64,000 nt of DNA from Bacillota bacterium (lineage in GTDB: Bacteria; Bacillota; Bacilli; Paenibacillales; Paenibacillaceae): positions 1-64,000 of the forward strand of contig JAEWAQ010000082.1 in NCBI GenBank assembly GCA_023391635.1, in the 5' to 3' direction. Position numbers and translations under genes: made by a program. Positions 51,607-60,692 of the stretch are shown piece after piece. The notes beneath the pieces were generated by a model. The model saw nothing but the letters and a program-made list of their open reading frames with translations. It searched no databases and was not told the DNA's origin. Each line of letters begins with the position of its first letter. Within the stretch, counting starts at the first letter, position 1.

Positions 51607-54210
51607 TTGAAGACGGTGCAATCGAAGCGGCTATCTGGATTAAGCGAGAAAATATTTTTGGATCGTTACGCGTGGAAGAACGCCGATACCGCCAAGACGA
51701 AGGTAGGCGACGTGGTGCTCGTGCTGACGAAGGACGATCCGAAATTCCCGGCCAAGGAAGTCGGAGAAGTCGTGAAGCGCGAAGGCAGCAACGTGACGGT
51801 GAAACTTCGCAATGGCGAACTCGTCGAGTCCGCGGTTGAGAAGCTGACGCTGACGATCGAGAAAACCCCGGAGCAAATGTGGGAACGCTTAGCCGCCGCG
51901 ATGGCATCGGTCGAGACTTCGCCCGAGAAACAGAAAGAATGGACGGACAAATTCCGCTGGCTGCTGGACGACTGGAAGCTCGTGCCGGGCGGACGGATCG
52001 CGGCGGGCGCCGGCGCGAGCGACGAGCTCACGCTGTTCAACTGCTACGTCATTCCGTCGCCGCACGATAGCCGCGGCGGCATCATGGAGACGTTGTCCGA
52101 GATGACCGAAATTATGGCGCGCGGAGGCGGCGTCGGCATCAATCTGAGCTCTCTGCGTCCTCGTCGTTCGGTCGTGAAGGGCGTGAACGGTTCCTCCTCC
52201 GGCGCAGTATCGTGGGGCGGCCTGTTCAGCTATACGACCGGCCTGATCGAGCAAGGCGGCAGCCGCCGCGGCGCGCTGATGCTCATGATGAACGACTGGC
52301 ACCCGGATGTCGTCGACTTCATCACCGTCAAGCAGACGATGGGCCAAGTGACGAACGCAAACCTGTCCGTGTGCGTCAGCAACGCGTTTATGAAGGCCGT
52401 CAAGGAAGACCTGGATTGGGATCTCGTGTTCCCGGACAAGTCGGATCCGGAATACAACGAGCTCTGGGACGGCGACCTCGACAAGTGGAAGAAGCTTGGC
52501 AAGAAGACGGAGCACTACCGCACGGTCCGCGCGCGCGACGTATGGCATACGATCATCGAATCTGCCTGGAAATCGGCCGAGCCGGGCGTCGTGTTCATGG
52601 AATATTACAACCAGATGTCCAACAGCTGGTACTTCAACCCGATCATCTGCACGAATCCGTGCGGAGAACAAGGCTTGCCGGCCTGGGGCGTGTGCAACCT
52701 GTCGGCGATCAACCTGTCGAAGTTCTACGACGAGGAGAAGCATGACGTCGCCTGGGACGAACTGGGCAAAGTCGTGCGGTTCTCGACGCGCTTCCTGGAC
52801 AATGTCATCGACAGGACGCCGTATCATTTTCCGGAGAACGAACGCAACCAGAAGAACGAGCGCCGCGTCGGCCTGGGCACGATGGGCCTGGCCGAGTTGA
52901 TGATTCACTTGGAAATCCGCTACGGAAGCGAGGAATCACTCGCGTTCCTCGACAAGCTGTATGGTTTCATGGCGAAGGAAGCTTATTTGGCGTCTACCGA
53001 GATTGCCGCGGAGAAGGGTTCTTTCCCGGCATTCAAGGCCGAGCCGTTCCTGCAGAGCGGGTTCATGAAGAACATGACCGATGCGTTCCCGGAAGTCGGC
53101 GAAGCCGTGAAGAAGCGCGGCATGCGCAACGTGACGGTCATCACGCAGGCACCGACGGGTTCCACCGGAACGATGGTCGGCACGTCGACCGGCATCGAGC
53201 CGTACTTCGCTTTCGAATATTTCCGCCAGAGCCGGCTCGGCTTCGATAAGCAATATGTGCCGATCGCGCAGGAGTGGAAGGACGCGCATCCCGGCGAGGA
53301 GCTGCCGCAATGGTTCGTTACGGCGATGGACCTGTCCGCGATGGATCATATTCGCGTGCAAGGCGCGATCCAGCGGTGGGTGGACAGCTCGATCTCCAAG
53401 ACGGCCAACGCGCCGCACGACTTCACGGTCGAAGAGACGAAGGAGCTGTACGAGAAGGCATTCGAGCTCGGCTGCAAAGGCGTGACGATCTATCGCGACG
53501 GCAGCCGCGATACGCAAGTGCTGAGCACGGCCAAGGACGAGAAGAAGGAAGAAGCGAAGGCGGAAACGGGAGCGGCAGCCGCGCCTGAGGCCGCCGGAGC
53601 TGCCGACGATGCAGCGGTCAGCGGGCTGAACTCGACGCTCAACGCCAGCGTGACGCCGGTCCAAGCACAGATGTTCGATAAGCAATACAAGTCGCGGCCG
53701 AAGGTGCTGCGTGGCGCAACGTACAAATACAACACGCCGTTCGGGATGGCGTACATCACCGTCAACGATATCGACGGCACGCCGGGCGAGATCTTCCTGA
53801 ACGTCGGCAAGGCCGGCTCGGACGTATTCGCCATGGCCGAGGCGCTGGGCCGCGTCTGCTCGCTGTTCCTGCGTTACGGCGATCATGGCAACAAGGTGCA
53901 GCTGCTCGTGAAGCACTTGAAGGGCATCGGCGGATCCGGCGCCGTCGGCTTCGGCGCCAACCGCGTCGAATCGATCGCCGACGCCGTCGCCAAGGCGCTC
54001 GAGACGCATGCCGGAATTAACGAGGCTGAGCACCATGCGGCGAATGACACGCCGATCGCGGCCACGGTGGAATCGACCGGTCCGGTCGTCGGTGCGGGCC
54101 ATGTGCCGTATCAGTCGAAGGACCTATGCACGTCCTGCGGCTCGGCCTCGCTGATCAACGTCGAAGGCTGCAAAACTTGTACGAATTGCGGATATAGCAA
54201 GTGTAATTAA
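51607..54210 (+). CDS. nrdJ: Vitamin B12-dependent class II ribonucleotide reductase
   Basis: An 867-residue enzyme reducing ribonucleotides to deoxyribonucleotides with adenosylcobalamin. TNPCGEQGLPAWGVCNLS contains the thiyl Cys352, Glu354 and redox Cys363; the partner Cys145 is in LFNCYVIPSP. GGGVGINLSSLRP and ITQAPTGSTGTM are substrate/phosphate loops. After about residue 640 an Ala/Glu-rich linker leads to a C-terminal domain ending in a cysteine-rich tail (CTSCG, CKTCTNCGYSKC) that re-reduces the active site. The TTG at 51607 is preceded by AGGAGAGTGATTCGGG. No cobalamin riboswitch is apparent. Confidence 0.95.
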   Translation: MKTVQSKRLSGLSEKIFLDRYAWKNADTAKTKVGDVVLVLTKDDPKFPAKEVGEVVKREGSNVTVKLRNGELVESAVEKLTLTIEKTPEQMWERLAAAMASVETSPEKQKEWTDKFRWLLDDWKLVPGGRIAAGAGASDELTLFNCYVIPSPHDSRGGIMETLSEMTEIMARGGGVGINLSSLRPRRSVVKGVNGSSSGAVSWGGLFSYTTGLIEQGGSRRGALMLMMNDWHPDVVDFITVKQTMGQVTNANLSVCVSNAFMKAVKEDLDWDLVFPDKSDPEYNELWDGDLDKWKKLGKKTEHYRTVRARDVWHTIIESAWKSAEPGVVFMEYYNQMSNSWYFNPIICTNPCGEQGLPAWGVCNLSAINLSKFYDEEKHDVAWDELGKVVRFSTRFLDNVIDRTPYHFPENERNQKNERRVGLGTMGLAELMIHLEIRYGSEESLAFLDKLYGFMAKEAYLASTEIAAEKGSFPAFKAEPFLQSGFMKNMTDAFPEVGEAVKKRGMRNVTVITQAPTGSTGTMVGTSTGIEPYFAFEYFRQSRLGFDKQYVPIAQEWKDAHPGEELPQWFVTAMDLSAMDHIRVQGAIQRWVDSSISKTANAPHDFTVEETKELYEKAFELGCKGVTIYRDGSRDTQVLSTAKDEKKEEAKAETGAAAAPEAAGAADDAAVSGLNSTLNASVTPVQAQMFDKQYKSRPKVLRGATYKYNTPFGMAYITVNDIDGTPGEIFLNVGKAGSDVFAMAEALGRVCSLFLRYGDHGNKVQLLVKHLKGIGGSGAVGFGANRVESIADAVAKALETHAGINEAEHHAANDTPIAATVESTGPVVGAGHVPYQSKDLCTSCGSASLINVEGCKTCTNCGYSKCN

Positions 54211-54261
54211 AGGGAACCGCATGGCATTTTTAAAAGTGGTGGTATGAAATTTCTTCAAAGA

Positions 54262-54292
54262 CAGGCTGCCGATCTATTGGCAGCCTGTTTTG
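54262..54292 (+). terminator. Rho-independent terminator of nrdJ
   Basis: Perfect 9-bp arms CAGGCTGCC and GGCAGCCTG around an 8-base loop, followed by TTTT and T-rich bases, 50 bp after the nrdJ stop. Confidence 0.88.
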
Positions 54293-54472
54293 ATTGAGGG
54301 CAGATTGGCTCATACAAGAACGGCAGGTTGCCGTTTGCGTCATCGATGTTCTTCGACGGCTCGGCGAAACTCTTCATCTGATATTGGCGAGGTTTCGGTT
54401 CATGAGAAAGAGGCGAGCAGCTATTTGTGTTCATTTTTTTTCTGAAGCATAGATTTTCAAAGGGTGATCGTC

Positions 54473-55093
54473 ATGAAAAAAATCGTCGGAATCTACTTGG
54501 CCGCAGGGCAAAGCGGCAGGATGGGAACGGATAAATTGAATCTCTCCACAACTCGTGGGCCACTGGGCAGTCTCGCTCTGCGAACGGTCATTCAGTCAGG
54601 ACTGACTCACACGTTTATCGTAACCGGTAACAATCATTTACCTGCGTGGCTGACTGGCTATTTTTTCGGGAACAAACGAAGGGGGAAGTGGTCTCATATA
54701 TGTTGTCAGAATGCAGATGAAGGTCAGGCAAATTCCATTCGGGAGGGCATCTTAGCGGCCAAACTTTATGATGCGGATGCTGCCGTCATCATACTGGCGG
54801 ATCAACCGCTTATTCCTAGGAGTGCGATTGATGCATTGCTTCTACATTTTCGCTCCGACCCATCCTGTATTGTTGTGACGACTAACGGTGAAATAATAAG
54901 TCCTCCGGTTCTTTTTCCAAAGGCGTGGTTTGAGCCGTTGCTGCAACTTCGAGGTGACCAGGGAGCCAAGCAGCTGATTCAGCAAGAAAGTAGAATCCAG
55001 CGAATTCCCAGTTCACTTGATACGACGCTGTTTGATGTCGATAATGAACAGGATTATCGTAAGCTTGTGCAATTATTGGACTCCCGCGCATAG
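54473..55093 (+). CDS. pucB: Molybdenum cofactor nucleotidyltransferase, PucB/MocA-like
   Basis: A 206-residue NTP-transferase. GIYLAAGQSGRMGTDKLNL is the nucleotide loop with the conserved Lys, VIILADQPLIPRSAI the DQP motif, and FDVDNEQDY the C-terminal motif. MocA-type enzymes add CMP to the molybdopterin cofactor of xanthine-dehydrogenase-family enzymes. In Bacillus subtilis PucB is required for xanthine dehydrogenase activity. ATG 54473 follows AAAGGGTGATCGTC. First gene of the Mo-hydroxylase cluster. Confidence 0.87.
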   Translation: MKKIVGIYLAAGQSGRMGTDKLNLSTTRGPLGSLALRTVIQSGLTHTFIVTGNNHLPAWLTGYFFGNKRRGKWSHICCQNADEGQANSIREGILAAKLYDADAAVIILADQPLIPRSAIDALLLHFRSDPSCIVVTTNGEIISPPVLFPKAWFEPLLQLRGDQGAKQLIQQESRIQRIPSSLDTTLFDVDNEQDYRKLVQLLDSRA

Positions 55094-55153
55094 AAGGGAG
55101 CCGGATGAAGCATTCTACTGCAATCCGGTTTCTGTTCTGTGGAGGGGTTAACT

Positions 55154-55654
55154 TTGAAAGCGGCTATCTCGAAGCCACTTCCTCAATGGATCAAATTGTG
55201 CATGATTATTTTGAATATGGCCATTGCTTCCGCATTGGCCTGGCAATTGGCGAAACTCGCCGGCTCCAAGCATCCGTTTTTGGCGCCGGTTTCTGTCATT
55301 CTTTGCATCAAGTCCTCGTTCGCAAAATCGCTCCAGTTTTCCTATTACCGCATTGTTGGCACCATTCTGGGTGTCGGCGTTACCTTTTGGGCAGCGCGCT
55401 ACTTGCCTCTTAACGGCTGGTCGATCGGCCTGGTTATCGTCATTGCAGGTCTAATTTCTTTACTATTGGGACGTAAGGAAGTGTTAATTCGTGAAACGGC
55501 TTTAAGCGTTGCCTTAGTTCTCAATCTTCAAAAGCAATCCGGCGTTTACGCTTTCGACCGTATTCGAGACACCTTCATAGGAGTTGTTGTGGCGCTTGGC
55601 GTGCAATACTTGGTACATCGTGCAAAGAAAGGCGAGTTGCCCGAATCTGAATGA
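55154..55654 (+). CDS. FUSC/aromatic acid exporter-like membrane protein
   Basis: A 166-residue membrane protein with about five hydrophobic segments. HPFLAPVSVILCIKSSFAKSL, RIVGTILGVGVTFWAA and FIGVVVALGVQYLVHRA follow the pattern of the FUSC/ArAE half-domain (repeated xGTxxG near a helix start). The TTG at 55154 follows GGAGGGGTTAAC. It sits between pucB and the molybdenum subunit, so it might move a purine or its product, or be unrelated. It lacks the cytosolic domain of full-length exporters. Confidence 0.7.
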   Translation: MKAAISKPLPQWIKLCMIILNMAIASALAWQLAKLAGSKHPFLAPVSVILCIKSSFAKSLQFSYYRIVGTILGVGVTFWAARYLPLNGWSIGLVIVIAGLISLLLGRKEVLIRETALSVALVLNLQKQSGVYAFDRIRDTFIGVVVALGVQYLVHRAKKGELPESE

Positions 55655-55722
55655 CACGAAGTCATAACTCCCTGCACTTGGCAATAAAATGAGGAATATT
55701 GGGCAAGAGCGAGGGGAGTCGC

Positions 55723-58056
55723 TTGAAGGAGATCGGGAGAAGCATTGCGAAGAAGGAATCCTTCGATAAAGTCAGCGGAGCCGGATTGTACACGGCCGAT
55801 ACGGTTGAGCCGCGCATCCTGCATGCAAGGCTCACGATCAGCCCTTATGCACATGCGCGCATTGTAAAAGTGGATACGTCTCTAGCAGAACAGGTAGATG
55901 GAGTCAGAGCCATCTTGACCGGTGATGCCAGCGAGGTATTGATCGGTGAAGAGATTAGAGACCGGCCGGTTATTGCAAGAGACAAAGTTCGCTATTACGG
56001 TGAAATAGCGGCCGTTGTCGTCGCAGATTCAGAAGCGTTGGCTAAGCAGGCTGCCGATCTGATTCGCGTTCAATATGAACCGCTGCCGGTCGTACATTCA
56101 CCAGTGGATGCATTAAGGACGAACGCGCCGATTGTTCATGAGAAACTTGGAGATTATGAGACAGGAGAAGGCGTCGTGACGGTTCCCGGTACGAATATCG
56201 CGAGTGTCAACCGATTGCGAAAGGGTGATATGGACAAAGGTTGGCAGGAAAGTGAAATCGCCGTCGAAAATACGGTTTCGTTCTCGCCTTCCGATCATGC
56301 GGCCATGGAAACCCGCAGTGCAACGGCGGAAATCCGGCCCGACGGCCACATCGTCATCGAGACTTCCTCTCAAGTTCCCTTTACCGTGAAGAAATACATG
56401 GCGAAATATTTCGGCATCGATTCCGGATGGATCGTGGTTCAAACTCCTCTTGTCGGAGGCGCGTATGGGGGCAAGACGGCCATTTTTTTGGAGCCTGTCG
56501 TCTATCTGGCCTCCAAAGCCGTTGGCGGTCGTAAAGTAAAAATTGTCCTTACACGCGAAGAGGATATGGTATCCGCTCCTGTCCGCATTGGACTCCATGC
56601 AACGGTCCGACTGGGAAGCACGAATGACGGTCGGATCAAAGCCGCGCACATCACTTACCGGTTCGACGGCGGCGCTTATAACGACAAATCCAGCGACGTG
56701 GCGAGAGCAGCGGTTGCAGACTGTTCTGGACCTTACGGGATCGAACATGTTGCATGTGATTGCTTTACGATGTACACCAATCACCCGTTCGCTGCCGCCT
56801 TTCGGGGTTACGGACACGCCGAACTCACTTTTGCGATGGAAAGAGCCGTTGACGCATTGGCCGAGAAACTCCGAATGGATCCATGGGACATACGAATGCA
56901 GAACGCGGCGGTACCCGGGGATACAGCGCCTACCCGGGATATCCTGAATCGAAGTAATTTGGGCGACGTGAAAACATGCCTCAACCGTTTAAGAACATTG
57001 TCGGAGTGGGAGGATTGGCAGGTTCGGCAAGTTGACGCCAATCGTATTCGCGCCAAAGGGATCAGCTGTTTTTGGAAAAACTCGTCCATGGATCCTGACG
57101 CCAGCTCGGGAGCCGTTATCTTGTTTAATCCGGACGGAAGCATCAACCTGGAGACGGGTGTCGTGGAAATCGGCACTGGAACCAAAACGGTTCTTGCACA
57201 GATATTGGCCGAAAGAATGAAAATGAGCACGGACCGCATCCACGTCAAGTTTAAGGTCGAGACCCTGGATACGCCGGAACATTGGAAAACGGTGGCGAGC
57301 AGGGGGATATTCCTGGCAGGCCGTGCCGTATTGAAGGCCGCCGACGATGCCATCCGGCAGCTCATCGATATTGCAGCATGCGTGCTTCGGGCCGACCCGG
57401 ACGATCTTGTTCTTGAGAATGAACAAGTGTATGTGAGGGCCGATCCCCGCGTGAGCATCGAGGTAAGAAAGATCTGTTACGGGTACCGCTATCCGAACGG
57501 GAATTCGATTGGCGGGCAGATTATCGGGCGCGGACATTACATCCAGAGAAGAATGAACCCGCTGAATCCGTTGACCGGAGAGGGGACACCTGGACCGGAA
57601 TGGAATGTCGGGGCTCAAGCCGTAGAAATCGAGATGGATACCCGCGATTGTTCCTATAGACTCCTTAAGGCGATTTCGGTGAATGATGCGGGCAAGGTGC
57701 TGAATCCAGGAGGCGCACTTGGGCAAGTGATGGGTGCCATGGCCATGGGACTCAGTTATGCCAATCGCGAAGGATTCGTATATAACGACCAAGAAGCGAT
57801 ATTGAATTCCACACTGCGAAATTATAGTCTGCTCCGTTTCGGCGAAAATCCTGCCTATGTCGTGGAATTGATTGAAACTCCTTGCCTGGATGGGCCTTAT
57901 GGTGCCCGGGCATTGGGAGAACACGGGTTGATCGGCATGCCGGCGGCGCTCGCCGGGGCATTGTCGCGTGCGGCGGGAGTCATGCTGAACCAACTGCCTC
58001 TCTATCCGGAAACGGTGTGGAGAAAGAGGATGGGGTATGCTGATGATTCCGTTTAA
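55723..58056 (+). CDS. pucD: Xanthine dehydrogenase-family molybdenum-binding subunit
   Basis: A 777-residue large subunit. The a/b hammerhead domain (about 10-120, SFDKVSGAGLYTAD) is followed by the Mo-pterin domains: QTPLVGGAYGGKTAIFLEP, FRGYGHAELTFAMERAVD, and the terminal ARALGEHGLIGMP with the catalytic Glu. Members hydroxylate purines or other N-heterocycles using water. TTG 55723 with GAGGGGA upstream is preferred; TTG 55699 after GAGGAAT is an alternative. It overlaps the FAD-subunit gene by 20 bp. Confidence 0.92.
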   Translation: MKEIGRSIAKKESFDKVSGAGLYTADTVEPRILHARLTISPYAHARIVKVDTSLAEQVDGVRAILTGDASEVLIGEEIRDRPVIARDKVRYYGEIAAVVVADSEALAKQAADLIRVQYEPLPVVHSPVDALRTNAPIVHEKLGDYETGEGVVTVPGTNIASVNRLRKGDMDKGWQESEIAVENTVSFSPSDHAAMETRSATAEIRPDGHIVIETSSQVPFTVKKYMAKYFGIDSGWIVVQTPLVGGAYGGKTAIFLEPVVYLASKAVGGRKVKIVLTREEDMVSAPVRIGLHATVRLGSTNDGRIKAAHITYRFDGGAYNDKSSDVARAAVADCSGPYGIEHVACDCFTMYTNHPFAAAFRGYGHAELTFAMERAVDALAEKLRMDPWDIRMQNAAVPGDTAPTRDILNRSNLGDVKTCLNRLRTLSEWEDWQVRQVDANRIRAKGISCFWKNSSMDPDASSGAVILFNPDGSINLETGVVEIGTGTKTVLAQILAERMKMSTDRIHVKFKVETLDTPEHWKTVASRGIFLAGRAVLKAADDAIRQLIDIAACVLRADPDDLVLENEQVYVRADPRVSIEVRKICYGYRYPNGNSIGGQIIGRGHYIQRRMNPLNPLTGEGTPGPEWNVGAQAVEIEMDTRDCSYRLLKAISVNDAGKVLNPGGALGQVMGAMAMGLSYANREGFVYNDQEAILNSTLRNYSLLRFGENPAYVVELIETPCLDGPYGARALGEHGLIGMPAALAGALSRAAGVMLNQLPLYPETVWRKRMGYADDSV

Positions 58057-58873
58057 TTTCGACTACTTCCGGCCCGCTTCCATCCTTGAGGCCGTTGATC
58101 TATTTCAACGCTTGGACGGACAAGGAAAGCGGCCGTTCTACCTGTCGGGAGGCACGGAATTGATCACGTTCGGCAGGAACAATCATATTTATACGGAAGC
58201 CGTTGTCGACCTGAAATACGTTCCGGAGTGCCGCACGATGGAATTCCGCAATCATAGCCTCGTTCTTGGTTCCGCTTTGACTCTCTCCGAGCTTTATGAT
58301 TCCAAGGTGTTTCCCTTGTTGGGGGAGACGGGAGCCGGCGTAGCCGATCGCACTTCCCGGAACAAGATTACGCTCGGAGGAAACATTTGCAGTCGTCTCA
58401 TCTTCAGAGAAGCGGTTCTGCCGCTGCTGATTACGGACAGCGATGTGGTGATCGCCGGACCGGCTGGCATCCGTAGGCGGCCGATCGGCGATCTGTTTAA
58501 CCGATCGCTTCAACTGGGAACGGGAGAGTTCCTCGTACAATCTATTACAGACCCGCAATATATTACGATGCCCTATTCCACCATCAAGAGAAGGAAAGCA
58601 GCCGCCATCGATTATCCCGTGGTGACCGTTGCCGCGCTCAAAACGAATTCGGAAATCCGGTTTGCTTTCAGCGGCTTATGCGCTTTTCCGTTCCGCTCCA
58701 TTGCGGTTGAAAAAATTTTAAAGGATCGTAGTATGCCGATAACCGAGAGACTTACACGGGCGACAAGTCAACTGCCGGCTCCCATCCTTGCCGATATCAA
58801 AGCATCAAGAGCCTATCGCGAACACGTTTGGAAAGTCACGATGACGGACATCTTATCGAATCTAGGAGAGTGA
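58037..58873 (+). CDS. pucC: Xanthine dehydrogenase-family FAD-binding subunit
   Basis: A 278-residue flavin subunit. FDYFRPASILEAVDLF at the N-terminus, LSGGTELITFGRNN (FAD pyrophosphate loop) and NKITLGGNICSRLIFREAVLP (second FAD motif) are visible. It takes electrons from the iron-sulfur subunit and passes them to NAD or another acceptor. It lies between the Mo and Fe-S subunit genes, the usual order. The third FAD-contact region is less typical, so the electron acceptor is uncertain. Confidence 0.9.
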   Translation: MLMIPFNFDYFRPASILEAVDLFQRLDGQGKRPFYLSGGTELITFGRNNHIYTEAVVDLKYVPECRTMEFRNHSLVLGSALTLSELYDSKVFPLLGETGAGVADRTSRNKITLGGNICSRLIFREAVLPLLITDSDVVIAGPAGIRRRPIGDLFNRSLQLGTGEFLVQSITDPQYITMPYSTIKRRKAAAIDYPVVTVAALKTNSEIRFAFSGLCAFPFRSIAVEKILKDRSMPITERLTRATSQLPAPILADIKASRAYREHVWKVTMTDILSNLGE

Positions 58874-58897
58874 GGGCGATGGGGGGATCTGCCGAAA

Positions 58898-59347
58898 ATG
58901 AGACTCGATTTGCGATTAAATGATGAGAAACGCTCAGCGGAAATTCGCTCGGCAGATCTTCTTCTGGACGTGTTAAGGGAATCGTTCGGACTCACCGGAG
59001 CCAAACCCGGCTGCCGCAACGGGGATTGCGGCACTTGTACGGTTATCGTCGACGGGATTCCGATGAAATCCTGCCTCATGCTGGCTGTGGAAGCATTCGG
59101 AAAAACGGTGATCACCGTGGAAGGTTTGAAAGACACCGATGTCCAGAGAGCATTCGTCGAGCGGTTTGCCTTTCAATGCGGGTACTGCACGCCTGGTTTT
59201 ATTATGAACATCCATGCGTTAAGCCAATTGCACCCGCAAGCCGATGAAGCGACCGTCCGCGATTGGCTGCAGTCTAATATTTGCCGATGCACGGGATATG
59301 AAGAAATTCGCCAAGCTGTCGAATCCGTACTCAAGAAGAATGGATAA
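58898..59347 (+). CDS. pucE: Xanthine dehydrogenase-family 2Fe-2S subunit
   Basis: A 149-residue iron-sulfur protein with two clusters. CRNGDCGTCTVIVDG plus an earlier glycine-rich loop binds the plant-type 2Fe-2S, and CGYCTPGF with CRCTGY binds the second 2Fe-2S. It relays electrons from the molybdenum centre to FAD. ATG 58898 has the G-rich GGGGGGATC upstream. Length is normal for the small subunit. Confidence 0.93.
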   Translation: MRLDLRLNDEKRSAEIRSADLLLDVLRESFGLTGAKPGCRNGDCGTCTVIVDGIPMKSCLMLAVEAFGKTVITVEGLKDTDVQRAFVERFAFQCGYCTPGFIMNIHALSQLHPQADEATVRDWLQSNICRCTGYEEIRQAVESVLKKNG

Positions 59348-59357
59348 GAGGTGGACG

Positions 59358-60254
59358 ATGGACTCCATCCATGCGGTTTTGCAAGCCGTCGAACAATCGG
59401 AAGAAAACAGTGTGCTGGCGACAATCGTTCGCGTGATTGGATCATCTTATCGCAAGGAAGGTACGGTGTCGCTGTTCCTGGAAAGCGGAAAGCAGGTCGG
59501 CATGTTGACTGCCGGCTGTCTGGAAGAAGAACTGTCATCGAGAGCTCGGGAAATGTACGGGTCGGAAGGTTCGAAACTTTTCGTATACGATCTAAGCTCC
59601 GAAACAGAATCCGAATGGGGGAGAGGTCTAGGCTGCAATGGACAAATCCATGTCGTTCTGGAATCGGTCAAAGGGAAGCGGAGACAATCGTTAAAGGAAA
59701 TGAAGAGCGCGTTAGATTCCGGACTTTCGGTTGTCGATAAAAAGTTTGTCGGAGATCAAACCTTTATCCAACATTACGACCCCAAACCACGACTTGTCCT
59801 GTTTGGGGCGGGAGCGGATGCGATACCGGTTGCGGAGTTGGCAGTAAAAATAGGCTTTTATGTCATCATCACCGACTGGCGTCCGTCTTATTGTGTTAAG
59901 GAATCTTTTCCGGGCGCGGAAGAACGATGGGTGGGTGAACCGCACGAGGTTGTTCCCCAATTAGGTTTGCGAAGTGACGACTGTGTGGTCGTGATGTCTC
60001 ATGTTTTTGAAAAGGATAAGGAGATTCTATACCTGTTGCGGGATATCCCGCTTCATTATTTAGGCGTGTTAGGCTCGAAGGCCCGAATAGACAAATTAAT
60101 GAATGGGGAAACATGGCTAAGGAGAGTCCGTTCGCCGGTGGGCCTACCGATTGGCGCGGAAGGGCCTGAAGAAATAGCCGTCAGTATTGCTGCGGAATTA
60201 ATTCTTCATGTCAGACGCATGAGATCACAAGAGATCTACCGCCCCACTTCTTGA
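59358..60254 (+). CDS. pucA: XdhC/CoxI family maturation factor
   Basis: A 298-residue XdhC/CoxI protein needed to insert the sulfurated molybdenum cofactor into xanthine dehydrogenase. The N-terminal domain has VIGSSYRKEGTVSLFLESG and TAGCLEEELSSRA. The C-terminal Rossmann domain has RLVLFGAGADAIPVAELA and LGVLGSKARIDKL. ATG 59358 follows AAGAGGTGGACG; an ATG at 59340 overlaps the Fe-S stop and is a weaker choice. It is the last gene of the cluster. Confidence 0.9.
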   Translation: MDSIHAVLQAVEQSEENSVLATIVRVIGSSYRKEGTVSLFLESGKQVGMLTAGCLEEELSSRAREMYGSEGSKLFVYDLSSETESEWGRGLGCNGQIHVVLESVKGKRRQSLKEMKSALDSGLSVVDKKFVGDQTFIQHYDPKPRLVLFGAGADAIPVAELAVKIGFYVIITDWRPSYCVKESFPGAEERWVGEPHEVVPQLGLRSDDCVVVMSHVFEKDKEILYLLRDIPLHYLGVLGSKARIDKLMNGETWLRRVRSPVGLPIGAEGPEEIAVSIAAELILHVRRMRSQEIYRPTS

Positions 60255-60340
60255 AAATGCCACGGTGAGTACGGGGTTGTTCTTCTTCAAAATATCAGAC
60301 GCTATAAGTTTCACTTCTTATTGTTAAACTGATATTTCTC

Positions 60341-60384
60341 GAATAAACGGCACCATCCTTGGAGGATGGCAAAGCCGTTTATTC
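60341..60384 (+). terminator. Long two-part hairpin after the puc cluster
   Basis: Outer arms GAATAAACGGC and GCCGTTTATTC (11 bp, perfect) enclose inner arms CCATCCT and AGGATGG with a 3-base loop and an asymmetric CAAA bulge. The tail TTGTTCTG is only moderately T-rich. It lies 86 bp after pucA and may end its transcript. No gene is supported in 60255-60692. Confidence 0.55.
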
Positions 60385-60692
60385 TTGTTCTGAACTTCCT
60401 CTCATCTTTCTCATATTCTTCCACCCGATAAATATTCTTTCCACCATGCTGTTTCAAGCGAATATCGCCTGGGTAGTTATAGGTTGCTGAACGGGGGTGG
60501 TAAGGGAAATGTTGGCAATATCGACAGAAGATCGGAAACGGCATGGTCGTTGAGATTTCTCGTCTTGTCTGCCCCGTCTGGAGGATGGGCCGGTGTTCTG
60601 AAGCAGCATGATCGATCATCAAACGGAGCCAGGAAAGGATTAAAATAATTTCACGAATATGTGCAAGGAACTGCAAGGAAGGTGTGATTGGC

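Noticed and set aside
52936..54102. 388-codon minus-strand frame inside nrdJ
   Set aside because: Shadow frame created by the GC-rich third codon positions of nrdJ.
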